A stretch of 64,000 bases of DNA from Achatina immaculata. Lineage: Eukaryota > Mollusca > Gastropoda > Stylommatophora > Achatinidae. The stretch is taken from NCBI GenBank assembly GCA_009760885.1, contig CM019717.1, positions 46,888,866 through 46,952,865 of the forward strand, given 5' to 3'. Under the pieces are notes generated by a model. The model ran no database searches and was not told the origin of the DNA. It saw only the letters and a list, made by a program, of their open reading frames with translations. The translations under genes and the position numbers were made by a program. This document shows, in pieces, positions 11,405-21,486 of the stretch (the stretch's first letter is position 1; every line of letters starts with the position of its first letter).

Positions 11405-13560
11405 TTCAGAAATGCAGTTCCAGGTAGCTAACGCAGCCCCAGGAGCTGGTTGCCATATTGATCATATATTAGTAATAGTAAAGTTAAGGTTAAAATTGAC
11501 GACTGTTAAAATAATTACTAGAAAGTCTAAAATAACTATAGATGTCTTAGGAAAAGATAAAGAAATAAAAAAAGAGAAATTCAACACATACAAGTTAAAA
11601 ATATCAGATTACGAAATATTACTTCAAGATGTAAATGGGAAACGGTAAATGGGAAACCAAGAATCATTCATTCCACAGAGCATTAGGGGCATCAGTACCA
11701 AAGGCACAAACATAAGCGAAGACAAAATGGACGACAGATGACACTCTAGGATAGATGGAGAAGAGAAGGAAGAGAAGGAAGAACAAAAATAACTACGCAA
11801 GGTATGCAGAAAATAACAAAGAAATAAGAATGCGATGCAAATAAGAAGGGATGGCTTTTACAGAAAAGTGATGAAATTGAAAAAAAAGTTTTATAATGGT
11901 AAAGAATTATACTAAAAGCTGAAAGAATTTTGTGGGAAAAGAACAAGCAAAGCAACAGGCTGTTTGACAACAAAGGAGGGTAAAGTAATTATGGAAAAAA
12001 AAGAGGAAATCATGGGGAAATGGTCAGAGCGCATAAGAGACCTGTATATTCACCAGAGAAATGAATAGTTCAATGTAAGCATGAATAATGAAGGACAACC
12101 AATATTGGAAATGGAAGTTAGAAATGCAATCAAACAAATGCAGGCAAGGAAGCCACCAGGACCTGATAGCATCACAAGAGAAATATTCCTGGCACTGAGA
12201 GACTTCAGGTTAGAAAAAAAGTAACAAGTCTCTTAAATATGGTCTGTGACACAGAACATATACCATCGGATCTGTCCAGATCAGTTTTTCATTGCAATTC
12301 CAAAGAAAACTAGAACAGAATGTGGTCAACATAGCACAATCAGTTTAGTGAGCCATATCACAAAGAATACTATTAAGAACCATTAATCTGAGACTGTGAA
12401 TTAAGATAAAAACCGAAATCGCAGAAGAACAATGTGGTTTTGTTGAGGGAAAAAACACAAGCAAAGCAAATTTTGTTTATATTAAGAACTATAATAGAAT
12501 GATCTCTAGAAGTAAACAAAGATCTATACCTGTGCTTTATTGATTGCACGATAGCTATTGGCAGAGTTAGAAATGAAGATATGATACAAATTCTAGAAAA
12601 AGCTAGATGGTAAGGATGTGAGAATTATTAAGGCTATTTACTGAAACCAAAGAGCAGCAATAAGAGTGAACAATGACATGATTGAGTATCAAGACGTAAA
12701 ATGAGGTGTAAGACAAGGGCGCGTAATGTCCCTGATCTTATTCTCATTGTACAGTGAAAACATCATGAAAGGCATTAAAAATGTCAATTCAAATAGGAGG
12801 CCAACCTATCAATAACCTGAGACATGGAGATCACATTGTTAAAACATCAGAAAGGGAAAGCAATTTGCAGAGCAAGATTATCGAAGAGAGAAGTAAAAGA
12901 GACAGCAACAATACAGAAACAAGGGTAATATCGAAAATAATAATTATACTAAAGTGCAACGTCCTTTCAAGCAGGAAGACACTGACACAAGTAAAAAAAA
13001 TTCATTTACCTTGGAACAACAACAACAACAGCTGATGGCAAGTGTACAAATGAAGTTAGGTAAGGCAAAGGCAGCTTTTAATGACATGAAGAAGATATTG
13101 ACAAATAAGAAAGTGTCCCTAAAAGTGAGGAAAAAAGAGCAATATATAGAGGCAATATTGCTATATGACTGTTAAACTTAAGTCAGTAAAAAAAAAGATG
13201 ACAAAGAAATTGGAAGCAAAAAGATGTGACTTTTGAGAAAGATGAAGCATATACCCTGGACAGCCATAAAAACACACGAAGAGGACATCAAAGAAGTTTC
13301 AGAACAAAGAAAACTAGTTAAAATGATAAGAAAAAGACAGTCAAAATTTCATAAGCGTGTCATGAGAAGACAGAAGCTGGAGAACCTAGTAATGACCAGA
13401 AAATTCAAGGGAGAAAGTAAGAAAAGAAGGCAAAGAGAGAAATATCTAAATGGACTAAAAGTGGAATGGAAAACACAAGCAGTCTGAACTAATCTGAAAC
13501 AAAGACAGCACAAGACATATAAGCATAACTGCCAGAGCTGCCCTGCAGAGCTCATGATAT
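11405..13560 (+). pseudogene. Degenerate LINE-C relative
   Basis: A decayed non-LTR element read in shifting frames. Near 11412 the end of an APE endonuclease is visible (GAGCHIDHILVIVKLRLKL, compare the SDHxLV motif). Near 12140 comes a pre-RT KPPGPDSITRE block, near 12410 EQCGFVEGKNTS, near 12520 DLYLCFIDC (block A, with the following AFD motif damaged to AIG), near 12705 GVRQGRVMS, and then connection-domain pieces such as RRQREKY at 13425. The LRYADD-type catalytic box is degraded near 12810-12840. Stops and frameshifts are spread throughout, so this copy is much older than the LINE-C copies at 15786-17668 and 31175-32482. Confidence 0.6.
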
Positions 13561-13611
13561 TAACTTCGATAGTAGGAACAAAGAATTCTTGGCCCAGTTA
13601 TTAGAAGCATA

Positions 13612-13852
13612 GTCTTATGAAACCACAGAGGCACATAAGGGATGTAGTGTCATTGTCCATATTTTCCTTCATCTGTCGGAGCACTAACGATCAGAGTCCT
13701 TTCCTTCCACCCCAGCCCCAGGAGCCAGGCAACCATTTGTACACCTGGGTGACTGTGGTACCTCGTGTCGGACCTCAAACTCCGACCTCCGTGTGAGAAA
13801 GGCAAGAGCACTAACCGTTGCATCGCTCAGAAGCCCTCGGTTACTAGATCCA
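13612..13852 (-). mobile_element. tRNA-derived SINE
   Basis: Minus strand starts with a tRNA-like head: GAGCGATGCAACGGTTAGTG as A-box region, then CGGAGGTCGGAGTTTGAGGT as a decayed B box. The body (CCAGGTGTACAAATGGTTGC, GATGAAGGAAAATATGGACA, CTACATCCCTTATGTGCCTC) corresponds to the body of the SINE at 44606-44850. It is a non-autonomous retroposon transcribed by RNA polymerase III in its active state. Confidence 0.6.
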
Positions 13853-14153
13853 GCAAAGTCATGGCTGCCTCATTTCCAGCTCCAGTCTGACCGCCTGAGC
13901 TCGTCGTGTTCCTCAAGACCACTCGCCCTGCAGACAGGCCTGCTTATGTGATCCGTCTCAAGAATTCACACAGGCCGCTATAACCAGTTCCCCATTCGAT
14001 TCGATGTCTATTTCACTGAATGCAAATAAGAAGATCTTTGCGCAATCCTCTAAATTGATCAGACAATTGATTATAAACTCAGTTTACATAAACTGGACAA
14101 TGAAATTCGGCGTCAATAAATCGAAGAATGAAAAATCGCTATGTATAAATTGA

Positions 14154-14337
14154 TTAATTTAAAACATTTGACATGTTTTTGTAAACTGTAGAAACGAAAC
14201 TATAAATCGTCACTTGTTTGTTTGCCCAGCCTTTGCGATTCATCAGACCTAATATAACAGGTTCCCCTAATATACACGAGTCTTTGTCTGAATACACTTG
14301 CACGTGGCCGTCTAGATTTTCCTTTAGTTCTACGTAA
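14154..14337 (-). other. Possible host exon, unidentified
   Basis: On the minus strand a pyrimidine-rich tract (TTTTTCTCTTTAACTGTTCT then GTCAG) ends at 14338, a strong splice acceptor. From 14337 a frame stays open for about 60 codons, with KENLDGHVQVYSDKDSC and LGEPVILGLMNRKGW, ending in a stop at 14154. It has no simple-sequence bias and no transposon motif that I recognise. A possible donor (CAA/GTGACG at 14214) is weak. It might be a terminal coding exon; the family is unknown to me. Confidence 0.25.
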
Positions 14338-14809
14338 CTGACAGAACAGTTAAAGAGAAAAAGGTATGCAATGTAAAAGTCCTTTCTTCGGTTGAGGTCA
14401 TGCGGGCAACAACGACCTGAATGAACACTCTCCATGATGGACGCCCAAAAAGACCCGTTTGTTAGACAACTACGGAGTTGTTTGCTGTCGGATGATGAGG
14501 ACTGACGGTAAACAAGTTGTCAGGAAATATGATGACACCGCAATGAAGGATGACAACACTTCTCTCAGACAAGCTATGCTTACATTCACGTGGACGTATA
14601 CAGCCATTTTCAGACGTCGGTCTTCTGCTGCCCCATTCTTCCAGGTTTCACACCCAAGTGGCTACTTCCTTAACGAAACCCCTTCCTTTCCCCCACCCCT
14701 CGTTTCTCTAGATCTCCAAGATCAGGAAACTACAATCACATGACGCGGTGAGCAATGCACCCATCTTTGTTCTTCCCTTAAGTTTTGTGACATTATCACC
14801 ATTATTATT

Positions 14810-15100
14810 GGCGGCTTGGGTGGCTGAGTGGTTAGGCGCTCAGTCTACTAATCCCGTGGTCCAAGGTTCTAGTCCAAGCAGTGGGGATTTTTTTTTCTGG
14901 TACCACAACACCAAAAATGCCCCGGGGGTCCACCCAGCCTCTAGAAACGGGTACCAGAGAAATCTGGGAAGGTAAAAAAGGCCAGGCGTGGCACTGGCCA
15001 CATGACACTTTCATGTGCCCACAGTCTTGGAAATACGGCCCTAACACCCTATCCCCCAATATGCTTTAATGGCACGGAAATGAGGATTTTACCTTTACTT
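14810..15100 (+). mobile_element. tRNA-derived SINE, near full length
   Basis: Head: GGCGGCTTGGGTGGCTGAGT then GGTTAGGCGC (A box TGGCTGAGTGG, Leu/Ser-tRNA-like) and GGTTCTAGTCC (B box) near 14864-14874. Body: GGGTCCACCCAGCC, AACGGGTACCAGAGAAATC, GGCCAGGCGTGGC, CCCTAACACCCTATCCCCCA, and the 3' end TTTAATGGCACGGAAATGAG. It is non-coding. Its 3' end resembles the 3' end of LINE-A (TTTAACGGCACGGGAAGGAT), the likely supplier of reverse transcriptase. Confidence 0.75.
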
Positions 15101-15750
15101 TATTATCATTATTATTATTCCTCGGATAAACAAACGCAACACACTAAACGGACAAAAGAAATAAATACGGACAAAAACTCCTGCAGATAAAAAAAATACA
15201 GCCAGTGAGTTCCGACCTGAGACCAGCATACTGCTGCCAGCCACATTCAAAATAACAAAGTAAAATGGCGAACTGAATGGAAAATAGATTAGCCCCACTG
15301 TTTTATCAACAACATACATTATTTTATTTCTTTTTTTGGCAGGGAGAGCTGTGTAATCTGTATTAGATTATTGTAATTTTATTGGAAAAAAAAATGCGTC
15401 CCATACAGTTATTTTTTTTAAAAATAGCATTTAAAAAAGCCACTATCGAATCTCACTATTCAACAAAAGCGTGGCCAAGATTTTAAAATGAGGAATAGAT
15501 TTTTTTTTCTTCCTCTTTTCAGGCCGATTCGGTTTTTTAAGAGTAAACACATTCCTGAGTTTTTACGAATGTAGCCATACTGCAGCTTACACAAGTCTCC
15601 AGTTTCTATCTTTAAAAGCGCTAGTGCGTTGCATCTTTATAGTTTAAAAAAAAAAAACTAAACTAGAAACTAGCTTTCATTTCATTTACATCAGGGCTGG
15701 AAAGTCATAACCTCAGATTTTGAACTCTGAAATTCTTTTTTTTTTTTTTT
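15101..15750. other. Unassigned; poly-A/T tracts
   Basis: Several A- and T-runs, no recognisable gene. A pyrimidine tract ending in CTGCAG on the minus strand near 15180-15195 could be a splice acceptor by chance. Confidence 0.35.
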
Positions 15751-15785
15751 ACTGTTTGATTCAAGAAATTCCTTTTATTTTCTAC

Positions 15786-17668
15786 TCATCATCATCATGT
15801 GCCGTGCCGACTGGCGTTGGCTATTATGCTTCTCCAGAGTACACGATCCTTCATGCAGGCCATCAGCTCAGTTGGTGATCTCCTCTCACACCATCCCGTC
15901 AGACTGTCCAGTATCATTTCTCTTGGTCTTCCTCTTGATCTTCTTCCTTCTATTTTTCCTGTTGTTATAATATTTTCAATGCCCCCTCTTCTCCTATGAA
16001 AGTACATTGTCTCTCTCTTATCTTTTTGACAAGGTTTTTTGTCTCTCCAGCTCTTCTCCTACATTCTTCATTAGTTATTTTTGCTGTCCAGGGGATTCGC
16101 AACATTCTTCTAATAAACCACATTTCTGCTGCTTCCAATGATTTTTGTGCAGACTTGCCTATTGTCCATGATTCACTTCCATATAACAATATAGGTTCAA
16201 TATAGCATTTTAGGACTCGTTTTCTAACATTCATTGATAAGGATGTGTTGGTTAATATGTTTCTCATTCTCTGAAATGCAGTCTTTGCTTGGCCTATTCT
16301 GTTCCTAATTTCTGTTCTGCATTTCCCATCTGAAGTTATTACTGCTCCAAGGTATTTGAATTTCTGCACCTGCTTTAGAATAGTTCCGTTTAATTTAATA
16401 CTGCATGCTGGTGGATTCTGTTTCTTAGATATAACCATAGTCTCTGTCTTTTTGATGTTCAAAGTAAGGCCTTTCTGTTCACTTTCTTTGGCGACTTTAT
16501 CCAAGAGATTTTGCAGGTCTTGTTGGTTCTCAGCTATCAGTACTGTGTCGTCAGCATACCGAAGGTTGTTAATATTGCATCCTCCAATTTTTATGCCTGG
16601 TTCTGTGATGATTGTTCTTAGAATATTCTCGCTATACAGAGAAAAAAGGTCTGGAGATAGTACACATCCTTGTCGCACCCCTTGTTTTATAGGTTGATAT
16701 TTTCCAATTCTATTTTCAACTCGAACTGCTGCTTCTTGCTGCCAGTATAGATGTTTTACAATCCTCAGGTCTTTGCCGTCTATATTGATGTCTTTAAGCA
16801 TTTTAATAATTTCATTATGTTTCACCTTGTCAAATGCCTTGGTGTAATCAATGAAGCATAAGTAGAGATTTTTTTGTACTTCTAAAGCTCTTTCTGTTAG
16901 TGTTCGTAAAGCATAAATGGCATTGTGTGTTCCCTTTCCTTCAACAAATCCAAACTGTTCATCTGCTATTTCCATTTTTATCTTTTTCCTTCTTCTTCTC
17001 ATAATTATTCTCAGAAGTAGCTTCGTTATGTGACATGAGAGGCTGATAGTCCGGTGGTCGTCACATTCCTTTGCACCTGGTTTCTTTGGTAGTGCTATAA
17101 ACGTGGATTTAATCAGGTCACTGGGAATATAACCACTGTTGTAAATGTCATTCAGTAACTTGGTTATTATTTTTATTCCTGTCTCCTCTAGTGCCTCTAT
17201 TTCTTCTATTGTTATATTATCAGGCCCAGTCGCTTTTCCTTTCTTCATGTGTTTGATGGCATCTATGATTTCATCTTCAAGTATTGGTGGTCCCTCACAG
17301 TTTTCAGTATCTGGTGTTAATTCTGGTCTTTCTTCTCCATATAGCTCACCGATATACTCTGTCCACCTGTCCACAATGTCTTCTTTTCCCATTAACATTT
17401 TACCTTCTTTCGATTTCAGGCATCCTGTGGTATATTTTGTTTTCCTGCCTATGAGTTCATTAATTCGTTTGTGCATGTTTTTGCTGTCTTTAATATGAGA
17501 GTCCTCTATCTGTCTGCACTGCTCATTTAACCACATTTCTTTTGCTTCTCTGCATTTGCGTCTTATTTCTTTATTTATCTTGTTATATTTTTTCTCGTTA
17601 TTTTTACTCCTCCTCCTCTTGTCCATCAGTCCTAAGATGTCGTCTGTCATCCATTTATTTTTAGGGGC
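15786..17668 (-). pseudogene. LINE-C reverse transcriptase, 5'-truncated, 10-bp deletion
   Basis: Non-LTR retrotransposon with about 565 element codons open. In order: a basic pre-RT segment, [53 protein letters not shown], block [33 protein letters not shown], catalytic LRYADD, LKYLGAV-type connection, [13 protein letters not shown]. Near 15998 the frame breaks where the copy at 31175-32482 has ten extra bases (CATGCAATGA). The remaining ~65 codons (GRRSRGRPREMILDSL to ASRHGT) continue in another frame. The APE domain is absent. The first ~10 codons of the open frame, including its ATG, lie in the flanking minisatellite. The 3' tail is (GAT)n. TTCTAC at 15780-15785 and 17669-17674 may be the target duplication. 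Confidence 0.85.
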
Positions 17669-17960
17669 TTCTACTGTCTGACTAAAAAAAATTCCTTTCA
17701 TTTTCTACTGTCTGACTCATGAAATTCCTTTTTTTTTTTATTTTCTCTGTCTGACTAATGAAATTCCTTTTATTTTCTACTATCTGACTCATGAAATTCA
17801 TTTTATTTTCTACTGTCTGACTCATGAAATTCCTTTTATTTTCTACTGTCTGATTAATAAAATTCCTTTATTTTCTACCGTCTGACTCATGAAGTTTCTT
17901 TTATCTTCTATTGTCCGACTCATGAAATTCCTTTTATTTTCTACTATCTGACTCAAGACT
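17669..17960. repeat. Minisatellite, ~33-bp unit, interrupted by LINE-C
   Basis: About eight units of CTACTGTCTGACTCATGAA plus ATTCCTTTTATTTT. One more unit lies at 15751-15785 on the other side of LINE-C, so the element landed inside the array. Confidence 0.8.
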
Positions 17961-18119
17961 CCGTTCAAAAAGTTTCATGTCTGCTGACTTCCACTCCACC
18001 ACACAGGGTTGCTTCGATATGTTTCTACCTATCACGTTCCGACGTTTCCATTAATGGTACATTTCTGTCAACTCTGATTTAGCCCAAAATTTTCATTCCG
18101 ATTCCACATGCTTATTTTT

Positions 18120-18335
18120 CATGAAGCAGTTTACTAAAGATGCAGAAACATAGTTCCTTACTTTACATGAAGCAATTTACCAAAGATGCAGAAACATAGT
18201 CCCTTACTTTACATGAAGCAATTTACCAAAGATGCAGAAACATAGTCCCTTACTTTACATGAAGCAATTTACCAAAGATGCAGAAACATAGTCCCTTACT
18301 TTACATGAAATAATTTATCAAAAATGCAGACACAT
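18120..18335. repeat. Minisatellite, 46-bp unit
   Basis: Between four and five copies of ATGAAGCAATTTACCAAAGA plus TGCAGAAACATAGTCCCTTA plus CTTTAC, drifting at both ends. Confidence 0.85.
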
Positions 18336-18424
18336 AGTCCAAATAGAATTGCTCGTTGCGTCCATAAGCATTAGGTCTGTTTCGGGGCACTTCCTGGAGT
18401 GTGAGAGTACGCAAAATAATGCGC

Positions 18425-18635
18425 ATACATAGATCCAGTTGATGAGGAAATAACAACAAGCACATAAAGAGATTCAGTTGATAAGGAAATAAAAACAAGC
18501 TCATACAAAAATTCAGTTGATGAGCAAATAACAACAAGCACATACAGAGATTCAGTTGATAAGGAAATAACAACAAGCACATACAGAGATTCAGTTGATG
18601 AGGAAATAACAACAAACACATACCATTGAAAACTA
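18425..18635. repeat. Minisatellite, 39-bp unit
   Basis: Five imperfect copies of GATTCAGTTGATAAGGAAA plus TAACAACAAGCACATACAGA. The unit length is a multiple of three, so minus-strand frames stay open artefactually. Confidence 0.85.
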
Positions 18636-18639
18636 AGGA

Positions 18640-19145
18640 AAAGTAACTTTTGTATTTGCCGAAACTGATACAGTTCTGCATGATGGAAAAAATTTAAAAC
18701 GAATGTCTTAGCATCTATTGACTAAATACCAACTTAAAGGTGGCCCCCAATAACCAAAGAATTCTTCAGCAGAATCCGCAAGCTTGTACTTGGTCACATT
18801 CTTGAAAGCTTTTATGTCCACCATAAAGGAGGAGCGGAGAGTGTCCACTCTGACGCCATGAGCTGTTTGATACAGCTGGTCAAGACCCTACCTCAGTTCT
18901 CTTGATAACAGGTTAGGTTAGATTTGCTCGGGACGAGTCTATCACGTACTCCAGTTTCCACATTAACATAATGCATAGTAAGCTGAAGTTTTTATATCGT
19001 CAGTTCCACCCTGAGTTTCCAAGTCTTCCCTGACCTCGTACATGTAACGGCTTAGTCAATCAAAGAGGAGATCACGTGGTCTCCATTCAGGGTGGAGCTT
19101 ATTATTAAGACTAACATGGGAGCATCAACCCCTTCTCCCCCCCCC

Positions 19146-19182
<37 letters not shown>

Positions 19183-19600
19183 GTCTCAAGGCACTGTCTC
19201 ATTTCGCTGTGTACGTTCAGAGAAGTAAGGAAAGTTGTCACAACCTGCTGTTGTGATTGCCTTTCCTCATCACCGCGATCATCACCATCATCGTGCAGAT
19301 GAACAAACAGCCCGTTGTCGTAACAGCATCATATCTGTCACACTCATTATCAAGTTTTCTCCCCCCCCCCAGCCCGTAGATTTATGTTTACAATAATTAA
19401 TATAAATATTCATAATCCTCTGACAATTCCCTCTGAAACGCATTCCTCTGAGAATGTAAACATTTTTCGTGTGTTTCATGACACCACAAGCTTTATAGAA
19501 ATAGGGACAGAAGAAGCGCAGACTTTTTAACAGCAGCATGCGATACGAAGACTGTGTATAGAAAGACAAAGCTTCGTTATCTATTTTCTCGTCTTTGGTG
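18640..19600. other. Unassigned; (CA)n at 19149-19181
   Basis: A (CA)n microsatellite with C-runs at its 5' side, and a second C-run near 19361-19370. No supportable gene. Confidence 0.4.
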
Positions 19601-19604
19601 AGCT

Positions 19605-20575
19605 GAGCGCTAGTTTGATGTTACTTGAAGTATATAATACTAAGCAGAGCGCTAGTTTGATGTTACTTGAAGTATATAATACTAAGCAGAGCGCTAGTTT
19701 GATGTTACTTGAAGTATATAATACTAAGCAGAGCGCTAGTTTGATGTTACTTGAAGTATATAATACTAAGCAGAGCGCTAGTTTGATGTTACTTGAAGTA
19801 TATAATACTAAGCAGAGCGCTAGTTTGATGTTACTTGAAGTATATAATACTAAGCAGAGCGCTAGTTTGATGTTACTTGAAGTATATAATACTAAGCAGA
19901 GCGCTAGCTTGATGTTACTTGAAGTATATAATACTAAGCAGAGCGCTAGCTTGATGTTACTTGAAGTATAAAATACTAAGCAGAGCGCTAGTTTGATGTT
20001 ACTTGAAGTATATAATACTAAGCAGAGCGCTAGCTTGATGTTACTTGAAGTATATAATACTAAGCAGAGCGCTAGCTTGATGTTACTTGAAGTATATAAT
20101 ACTAAGCAGAGCGCTAGTTTGATGTTACTTGAAGTATATAATACTAAGCAGAGCGCTAGCTTGATGTTACTTGAAGTATAAAATACTAAGCACAGCCCTA
20201 TCTTCATGCTACTTGAAGAATAAAATACTAAGCAGAGCGCTAGTTTGATGTTACTTGAAGTATATAATACTAAGCAGAGCGCTAGCTTGATGTTACTTGA
20301 AGTATATAATACTAAGCAGAGCGCTAGCTTGATGTTACTTGAAGTATATAATACTAAGCAGAGCGCTAGCTTGATGTTACTTGAAGTATATAATACTAAG
20401 CAGAGCGCTAGCTTGATGCTACTTGAAGTATAAAATGCTGAGCACAGCCCTAGCTTCATGCTGCTTGAAGAATAAAATACTAAGCAGAGCGCTAGTTTGA
20501 TGTTACTTGAAGTATAAAATACTGAGGAGAGCGCTGGTTTAATGTTACTTCAAGTATAAAATACTGAATGTAATG
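19605..20575. repeat. 42-bp minisatellite array, ~23 units
   Basis: Near-identical units of AGCGCTAGTTTGATGTTACT plus TGAAGTATATAATACTAAGC plus AG. Most differ only at a T/C (TAGTTTG versus TAGCTTG). Two altered units at about 20190-20230 and 20440-20480 share the changes CACAGCCCTA and CTTCATGCT, implying that a block was duplicated. Because 42 is a multiple of 3 and the unit lacks stops in one frame of each strand, frames up to ~290 codons stay open on the minus strand (SNIKLALCLVLYTS) and shorter ones on the plus strand (LLEVYNTKQSASL). I regard these as non-coding. Confidence 0.9.
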
Positions 20576-21104
20576 TCACATTTCGTCCTAGACAACAGCT
20601 TTGAAAAGGCGGGTGTTAGCCGTAGCTGAATATTTTTCTGCTTTGCTCGGCGATTTGGTATCACTTTTGTGATCAGTAATTAATAGCCAAGAAGTAAACA
20701 AAGAACCTCACGCTTAATGCACGCTGAAAAGAGAAGAAAAATATCCAGATTACACACGTGGAACGCAGAAAGTAGAAAACTCACACAGACATGACGGAGA
20801 TAAGGAACAAATGAAAAGTGCATCTTCCTTCTCGAAAGTAGAAGCCGAATAACAGTTAACTTTTTCAATCATAAAACAACACAGAAGTGGTTGATATACG
20901 AATCAGTACTCAGAGCAATATCTAGGCAAAGTCTAAATAAAATTTAAAATAGCATATTTTCAACCCCACCCATATTTCCAAACTACTGAGCAACTTCCTT
21001 CCAGTGTCTTTCTACCAAAATTTCTTGTCAAAATTTATTCTGGTATATCATAGAAATTAATTCAAGGCTGAAAGAGTTAAGAGTTAATTCGTTACTGTCC
21101 CCGT
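20576..21104. other. Unassigned sequence
   Basis: No gene or repeat family recognised. Confidence 0.4.
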
Positions 21105-21450
21105 TACATTCATGGCAGTTGGTGAAGACGCTGTCAGCGACCCATACCTGATATGCTAGCGTCAGGGTTAGCCAACCATAGCTGACCAATACCCTATCCC
21201 ACCTCTCCATTGGTACCCCCAACATAGCCTGGCTAACGGGGCAGGGACCGCCATAGCGCCCTATGGTAATGAAGTCTGCTAAAGAATCATTGCACACCAC
21301 TCCCCGCTTTTTAGCTGTACTCCAGGGCTGACAAAATAGCCGCCACAACCCGCTCCCACGCCGACACGATGCTGTATGCCAACACCTCCACAGCATCGGC
21401 TGCAAATAACACCAGCTCGCAGTAACAGGGAGATAGTACAAGACAAGACA
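21105..21450 (-). repeat. CTTG-linked interspersed repeat
   Basis: On the minus strand it begins with a short CTTGT run (about 21440-21452), then CCCTGTTACTGCGAGCTGGT, GCAGCCGATGCTGTGGAGG, GTACAGCTAAAAAGCGGGG, GTGTGCAATGATTCTTTAGC, CCCCGTTAGCCAGGCTATG, GGTACCAATGGAGAGGTGGG and CAGCTATGGTTGGCTAACCC. This is the clearest copy of a ~330-bp family found five times here. It is non-coding; I cannot assign it to a named SINE or MITE class. Confidence 0.75.
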
Positions 21451-21486
21451 AGAATTAATTACAATATAATTTTCGCTGGTACACAC

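Noticed and set aside
15965..17701. LINE-C frame starting at the ATG near 17701
   Set aside because: The ATG and about ten codons are flanking minisatellite; the element itself is 5'-truncated at about 17668.
19605..20459. A ~290-codon minus-strand open frame
   Set aside because: It is the 42-bp array read in a stop-free frame. The plus strand is open too, and the peptide is a bare 14-residue repeat.
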